DNA of 26,240 bases from Flammula alnicola (taxonomy: Eukaryota > Basidiomycota > Agaricomycetes > Agaricales > Strophariaceae): positions 1 through 26,240 of the forward strand of contig JADNRV010000531.1 in assembly GCA_015499995.1 (NCBI GenBank). The letters run 5' to 3'. The notes under the pieces are model-generated. The model searched no databases. It saw only the letters and a program-made list of their open reading frames with translations, and was not told the DNA's origin. The position numbers were made by a program, and so were the translations under genes. The stretch's first letter is position 1; the number at the start of each line of letters is the position of its first letter. Below, in pieces: positions 20,688 through 26,240 of the stretch.

Positions 20688-21955
20688 ATGGTTAAACGCG
20701 ACTATCACCCCAACTTTCCTGGTGTCAATGGCTGTAAGTCCCACATATATATCTCACTTGATTCAGACATGGACTTGTCACAGTTTGGTTTCAAATTGAG
20801 GATACCAATGGTCATTTACGTCACATTCAAGTCCCATCGAATGATTCGGTATCTGTAGGCGTCGACACGAGCAACGACCGTCTTGGGTGGTGCTCCTTGG
20901 ATGCCGTTGCACTGCATGGTACATCTCATACTATTGACCGCGATGCGCTCAAGAATGCACTGCTTTCCTTAACGCTTGGCATCCCTACTTTTGAACGATA
21001 TGAAGTCTTTCAATCCAAGAGTTCGACCGCACCTCTGAAGGATAATGTCACTTTAGACTTGAATAGAGTTGGCTTGTTAAAGAACGGCCCCTTGATTTTC
21101 AAGGAAATGTTGCTCTGTGAGTAGCTCCTTGTTCTATCGTAATGGTTGTACTCACCAAACGTGTTGTAGTTTGGTTTAGGGTTATTGGCGAGAACGGCAA
21201 CTCCATTGCCCTCAACGATCCCGCTCTGGACTTAAACTGGGACGAAAAAGGAGGCAACACTGACATTGGGTGGCTTCCCTTTACTGGGAGTTACAATGCA
21301 TACCAGCTCAAGAATCTTGTGATTGGCGACCATTTTCCTGACCAGTATCCTAAAAAATATGAAGTCTATGCCTCCGATACTTCCCAGACTCCGATTATAG
21401 ATGACCACATTGTCAACCTTAAGGCCTACGGTGTTAAGAGCAGTGCACCGATCAATTTCAGACTGATTCAGGACTACGATGACAACGGCGACAGCGACGG
21501 CGACACTGACGAGGAAAACACCAACGACGACGTGTATAACCCCCCTGACGAATATGCGTCCTTCACAAGACAAATACAGTGTACCAGCAATGCTGGTGTG
21601 TCCCTCAATTATCCCTGTTTGTGCTCTACTGATCCTGAATATCAGATTGGAGCCGATACCCGGAGGCGATACAGGGAACGCATCCAGGTGAAATCCTGTG
21701 GACTGACGGAAACCTAGCTTATGGCGTAGGTGAGAATATTTTCTTTTGTCGACCATGAAATCAGATTCGCTCACCCTCATATCTTTATTGCAGCCAACAT
21801 GATGGCCTATATGGTTATCAGAAGGGACCCTCAGTCAGGTCGTGTTCTTGCAGCAGGTCGTGAGTAGGAACACAATTTATCAGCGATCTTAGATTAATGT
21901 TACTTTCGTTCTTGTTTTATTAGGCGCTCCAGATGGTGAGTCGGCCGATCATTGA
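20688..21955 (+). CDS. unrecognised protein with two similar FWF-starting modules
   Basis: Exons 20688-20733, 20784-21116, 21170-21595, 21646-21729, 21794-21856 and 21924-21955 give 327 residues; every intron is phase 1. Exon 1 encodes MVKRDYHPNFPGVNG. Exon 2 opens with FWFQIEDTNG and exon 3 with FWFRVIGENG. Both modules later contain RYEVFQS or KYEVYAS and a final strand pattern (DNVTLDLNRVG / DHIVNLKAYGV), so they look like a tandem duplication of about 105-111 residues. An acidic stretch (DYDDNGDSDGDTDEEN) follows module 2. The C-terminal part (ADWSRYPEAIQGTHPGEILW then AYGVANMMAYMVIRRDPQSG) reads as a separate small domain. No signal peptide or membrane helix. Without the intron at 21596-21645 the frame ends at 21717 and loses the C-terminal domain. 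The last donor (GTCGTG) is weak; skipping it would stop at a nearby TAG. I know no family for it; function unknown. Confidence 0.72.
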
Positions 21956-22677
21956 AATTTAATGATTCTGATAAGCTTCTGAAGCCCCGGCTTATTTTGT
22001 CCTACTTGGATAAAGCTGTGCATATCGAACAGGGTTCATCTTTATGCTTTTTTCCCTTCTCAGATATCAGTCAATCCTCCTATTTTCTTCCCACTTCAGT
22101 TGTCCTTTGTATTCCCAAAAATATTTCGAGCTCTGAGTTTTTGTTTTCAAAAGTAAATGAAGTTCAATTCCATTCAGTCAGTTTCTTGGACCGTAACCAA
22201 TGTCAAGACATTTTTCTCATAGAGGAGCAAGGCCTTTGCCCTCTCGAAGCTTTGAGGAACCTTGCTGTTATAGTGCCCACTCTGCCAAATGACCCGCTTT
22301 TCTCTTGGCATTGAGCAGATAGCTTCACTGCATCTGGCCAACAGATCTGACCGCTGAGTCCTGACAGCCCACTTGCCTTAGTTGGGGTTGCGGTTCTTCG
22401 TTCACCGCGGTAGTCTCGTTCTGGGTAAGCGGCTCACTTTGCACTGCATCCCGCATCAGCCTTGCTGACCAACCCCAACCTTTACAGCTCGTGTACATTC
22501 TCTAGGTCTTCCTCTTTCACCACGTCGACGAATCTGGAACTCTCTGACTAGACTTAGTGCTGCTCAGATGAACCAACTCGCGGGTACTACTACTTGCCAT
22601 TTAGAGAGTGTTAGATAAGCTTGTATTTGGGACATCACGTGAGTGGGGCGTAAAGTCGCCAACTCCCATGGCACACA
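21956..22677. other. about 720 bp intergenic region
   Basis: Lies between the FWF-repeat gene and the convergent Has1 gene. A plus-strand frame of 120 codons (21952-22314) starts right at the upstream stop but has no recognisable features. No tRNA or snoRNA could be supported by eye. Confidence 0.4.
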
Positions 22678-24802
22678 CTATCTACTCCAGTTTTTGCCCA
22701 GCTTTTTCATCTCCTTTCCCTTCCTGAACATCTCCTTGTCCACAGCCTTCTTCCCCAGCGTCTCTACCCTCTTCGCCTTCCCATCCTTCCCCCTCATCGG
22801 GCCTCGCACGCTCCCATCCCCAACCTGTCCACTCGAGTTGCCCTTGAGCTTCTTCACCTCGACATCTTCGTTCTCGTCCGACTCTGACACCGTGTCCTCG
22901 TCCCTCCGCCTCTTCTCGCCTGCACGCGCCGACTGGCCCTTACCCGGCCCGATGGCAAGGTTTACCCGCGGTGGGACTTTGAACCCGAACGCTTTCGCGA
23001 TCTTGGTCAAATCCAACGCGTTCACGTCAAAGATCTTCTTCAGCGAATACGATGCGTAGGATTGGAGGTACGCGCGGTACCCGGCCGTCGCAGATCTGTA
23101 GAGGTTGTAGTTCTTCGCTAGGAGGTTCTCGAGCTACGTAAATAAATAAATAAAGTAGTTCCTTGAGTATGCTTCCAAATTCCGAGAAATGAAGTCACAG
23201 ACCTGAGCTTGCACGTTCTCGATCCTATCTGCAGGGAACACGAACTCGTTGAGCGGCACCTTCGCCTCCTTCAAGTACCTCAAGAACCCGAGCTCGCTCT
23301 CTAGCAGGAAGAGCAAGCTCTTTCCCACCTTGCCTGCACGCGCTGTCCGTCCGACACGATGGATATAGTCGCGAGGATCATCTGGGGGGTCGTATTGCAC
23401 AATGTAGTCAACGCGCGGGATATCAAGTCCACGAGCGGCGACGTCTGTGCAGAGCAGGATCCCAGATTCCGCGTTGATAAATTCGAAAAATGTGTTGGTC
23501 CGTTTTTGTTGTTTTTGTTTACCCTGTGGAGGTGGTATATAAATGTCAAAAAATCGGATAATATTTCCATAAAATAGAAACTCACATGCAAATCCAACAC
23601 CGGTACATCAATATAATTCAACAACTCGGAATGATACTTCACGGAATTACAACTGGAGAAGAACACGATGACCTTCTTCTTCAGGTTCTTCTTCAAGAAC
23701 GTGAAGAGCAGCAGGAAACGACGCTCGGACGGACACACGACGTAGCCCTGTGACAGCGTTGCGACCGTGCTCGTGGACTCTTCCTTGTCGACGTCGATAT
23801 GCACAGGCCCGGGACGTAGAGAGATGCGTGCGAGGTCTGTCACTTTTGTGGTTTGGGTTGCGGAGAAGAGCATGGTTTGGCGTTCATCTGGCAAAATGGT
23901 TACGCTGTCAGTATATTACAAGAGGACGATAAATAGGCACAGATGCAGACCTTTAGGAAGCATGGCTATGATATCCTTCATCTGCTGCTCGAAACCGATT
24001 TCTAATATCCGGTCTGCCTCGTCGATAACAAGGGCTTTGAGATTCCGTCTTACGAATCCTTTCGTGTCCTAAATTCAAAACAAAAAGATTATTTCAAATC
24101 CAAATAATTCGGAAAAAAAATGTAGACACTCACCCTCAAATGATCCCAAAGCCGTCCAGGAGTAGCAACCAACAAATTAACTCCCTTAACCAGCTTCTCC
24201 TCCTCCGCCCTCCGATTCGCACCCCCAATAACAATCCCAAACGTCTGCGAGTGGTACTTCATCAAATCCCGTGCGACGCCAAAGATCTGCAGCGCCAGCT
24301 CCCGCGTCGGCGTGATGATGACGATGCCCGTCCCGTTCATGGGCTTGAACTTGAGCCGGTGCAGGAGCTCGACGGCGGGGATGAGGAAGGCGAGCGTCTT
24401 GCCGGACCCCGTGCGTGCGGCGCCCAGGACGTCTTTGCCGGCGAGCAGGACGGGGACGGATTTGGCTTGCACGGGCGTCATGGTTGACATTCCCATCTCT
24501 GAGAGGGCGCGGGTCGTTGGGGCGGAGAGGTCGAGGGTGGAGAAGGGCAGCCGATCGGTTTTGGAGGGTGTTGTGGACGGTGTGGGTTCGGTAGGCTTGG
24601 GTTTGGGTGTTTTGGTTGTAGACCCAGAGGAGGCGGCGGCAGAAGCAGGGGATGTCGAAGCTTCCGGCTCATTGGCCGACGTTGAAGGCGCGGGTTGCTC
24701 GTCCTGTACTTTTGGTGCAGAAGGAGTCGATACACTCTTCCTATGCCTGCTTTTCTTTTTGGTCGACGGGCTCGACGAGCTCGATGCTGCGGGCGCTGAC
24801 AT
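22678..24802 (-). CDS. has1: ATP-dependent RNA helicase Has1/DDX18
   Basis: DEAD-box helicase of ribosome biogenesis, nucleolar, needed in yeast for both subunits. Minus-strand exons: 24802-24134, 24068-23951, 23887-23586, 23523-23203 and 23133-22678, giving 621 residues. A Ser/Thr/Pro-rich N-terminal extension (1-85) precedes the motifs: Q motif region ([24 protein letters not shown]), Walker A ARTGSGKT (129-136), PTRELALQ (165-172), TPGR, DEAD (239-242, [13 protein letters not shown]), SAT (271-273), ARGLD (393-397) and HRVGRTAR (418-425). The C-terminal domain has [19 protein letters not shown] and [12 protein letters not shown], diagnostic of Has1, and ends in a Lys-rich tail. All motifs appear intact. 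It is transcribed divergently from the Pth2 gene. Confidence 0.95.
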
Positions 24803-25004
24803 TTCTATAGTATAGAAATGTCCTTGGATTGGCAGGGGTGCAAAGTCCTAGGGTATCAAGAGAAAAGCGAACTTCGACTTTGAACGGCGAGCACAAAGAC
24901 TGACAGAAAAATCCGTTTCGGGAGATGCCGAGCGTATTCTCGATCACGATCAGCAGCGACTGACGTCCTCGTTCGACTTGAACACACACTCATTTACCGC
25001 AATT
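24803..25004. promoter_or_regulatory. short divergent promoter shared by Has1 and Pth2 genes
   Basis: Only 202 bp separate the two start codons, so both promoters must lie here or overlap the 5' exons. No clear TATA box is seen on either strand, as is usual for housekeeping genes. Confidence 0.6.
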
Positions 25005-26095
25005 ATGTCGTCGTCGCATTCGCTTTCATCTCAAAGTGCGTTGACCAACCAACTTCGATTGGCAGAATTTTTGAATTCTTAACATCCTGCGAACCCAGTC
25101 GTCCTAGGCCTCGTCCTTTCTTTCACTTCTATCGGCCTAGGATATCAACTCGGAACCTTGACATTCCCAAGGTCATCGCGCGCCGAAGACCAGGACTCCC
25201 AAAAGACCCAGGAAGAACAGGAGGGGCAACTTGAGGCATCGGAATCTGAGCCAATAGAGGATATCGCAGACGGTGACCTCGCAGCTGTGTCTGCTGGGTT
25301 CCTCGAGCCTTGTAAAATGGTCTGTCCAAATTGCAGCTTTCTATAAATTTCAAGTTTTATCCAGTTAAGCATTATTCTTCTCTTTTCAAAATTAGGTCCT
25401 GCTTGTTCGCACTGACTTGAAAATGACATCAGGAGCCATAGCTTCCCAGTTGAGTTTTTCCTCACTGCTACTGCATTTGGCCTCGCGTCGAGAAACTGTG
25501 CAACTTGTGCTGATCATCACAGATGCGCGTGAGTGCTTCCGCTCTGAACCTTCAGCTCAAGTTACGACGACGGCTGAATACGGAATATGAACACCTTGTG
25601 GTCGCTTTCTTCACAGGCACGCGACGCTAGCATGCTATAAGGCCCTCTCGAAGAAGAATGTCAAGGTACGCGTCGAAGGCTTACACTTGGTATAGCCGGT
25701 GCTGACATGGTCGAGCATTGACAACAGCTAGTACGCCACTGGGAACGAACGGGGTACGTATCATACAACGCATCTCCCAGCCGTGTATACCAGCTAATTA
25801 TTCTACTCCGACTCCTTCTCCTCTTCCCCATCTCAGCCAAGCCAAAATCGCCCTAAAAGCCAAATCAGAAGATCAACTGCTTGAACTGGAAGCGATCGCG
25901 AAGAGCCTGAACTTGTGTGCACGTTCGGTGCAGGATCCGTGCGTATTCATTTGCCTTTCTCTCTTTTGATACACAATTTGCTAATCTACCTTGTCATTTA
26001 GAGAACTAGGCGACAACGTACGGCCTGTATTAGCTATAGGACCGGCTCCTGTGAATTTGATCAACGAGGTGACTGGAAAACTGCGTCTTCTCTGA
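25005..26095 (+). CDS. pth2: peptidyl-tRNA hydrolase 2 (Pth2/Bit1 family)
   Basis: Pth2 releases peptides from stalled peptidyl-tRNA. Exons 25005-25035, 25099-25319, 25396-25448, 25523-25528, 25617-25665, 25728-25753, 25837-25938 and 26002-26095 give 193 residues. An N-terminal hydrophobic segment (about 12-30, VLGLVLSFTSIGLGYQLG) resembles the membrane anchor of mitochondrial Pth2. An acidic linker follows. The catalytic domain then has CKMVLLVRTDLKMTSGAIAS, QCAHATLACYKAL, LVRHWERTGQAKIAL, ELEAIAKSLNLCARSVQD and IGPAPVNLINEVTGKLRLL at the C-terminus, which is the family's usual end. The QCAHA codons are split across a 6-nt exon. The segment after SVQD reads PELGDNVRPVLAIG and lacks the AGRTQ block that normally follows, so either the last intron is misplaced or the region is altered. 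Confidence 0.88.
25523..25528 (+). other. 6-nt micro-exon in the Pth2 gene
   Basis: ATGCGC lies between ATCACAG and GTGAGT. Joined as CA|A TGC GC|G it encodes the conserved Gln-Cys-Ala of QCAHAT. Skipping it would keep the frame but delete two residues from a near-invariant motif. Confidence 0.8.
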
Positions 26096-26240
26096 GGTGA
26101 CTTGGATGTTTGGAATGTGTAGTTGTGCTGTGGGTGTGAGTACATCGTCCAACCTCAATTCGTTTCTCGTTGCTGATCGTCTTCAAGAAAGAATGGATTG
26201 CAGAATCTAGTTCTATGGGTGATGGTACATAATATGCTAT

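Noticed and set aside
21952..22314. 120-codon plus-strand open frame after the FWF-repeat gene
   Set aside because: Starts over the upstream stop and shows no motif or splice link in frame; kept only as a note in the intergenic entry.
22370..22450. possible tRNA-like segment with GGTTC
   Set aside because: No acceptor stem, D-arm or anticodon arm could be paired around it.
24312..24815. 167-codon plus-strand open frame
   Set aside because: Shadow of Has1 exon 1, where the minus strand shows helicase motifs.

Overview
The window looks like nuclear DNA of an agaricomycete (mushroom-forming basidiomycete). Genes are dense and on both strands. They are cut by many short introns, mostly 50-100 nt with GT..AG ends and CTRAY-like branch sites. 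The protein families also fit: SAGA Sgf11, a CBS-PB1 protein, TMEM33/Tts1, CAF-1 p60, a HET-domain protein, DUF6535, Has1 and Pth2. All gene models were built by hand, joining exons at splice sites and keeping the family reading frame.

Layout, left to right. (1) 1-1.8 kb: no firm gene, perhaps a 3' terminal exon at 114-320. (2) 1907-4537 (+): MFS transporter with about 15 introns and a TATA box. (3) 5099-6890 (-): Sgf11, converging on the transporter across a TAGA-rich spacer. (4) 7662-10219 (-): 740-aa protein with four CBS domains, a PB1 domain and a C-terminal membrane anchor. (5) 10362-10730 (-): small hydrophobic membrane protein. (6) 11231-12597 (-): TMEM33/Tts1/Pom33-family protein. 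(7) about 13.1-17.4 kb (+): a decayed block with a wrecked CAF-1 p60 (Cac2-like) copy, a possible relic of a secreted protein, and a DUF6535 gene with two in-frame stops. (8) 17709-20110 (-): intact HET-domain protein. (9) 20688-21955 (+): unrecognised protein with two similar FWF-starting modules, each opening its own exon after a phase-1 intron. (10) 22678-24802 (-): Has1/DDX18 RNA helicase. (11) 25005-26095 (+): Pth2 peptidyl-tRNA hydrolase, divergent from Has1 over about 200 bp.

Housekeeping genes flank an accessory segment of about 9 kb (13-22 kb) holding pseudogenes, the HET gene and the unknown gene. Three things stand out. Micro-exons recur: 7 nt in the transporter, 13 nt in the TMEM33 gene, 6 nt in Pth2, plus an unresolved junction in the transporter. 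The duplicated-module gene at 20.7-22.0 kb is the best candidate for something undescribed. The decayed CAF-1 p60 copy is unexpected for a gene normally kept in single copy. I found no CRISPR array, tRNA, rRNA or recognisable transposase.
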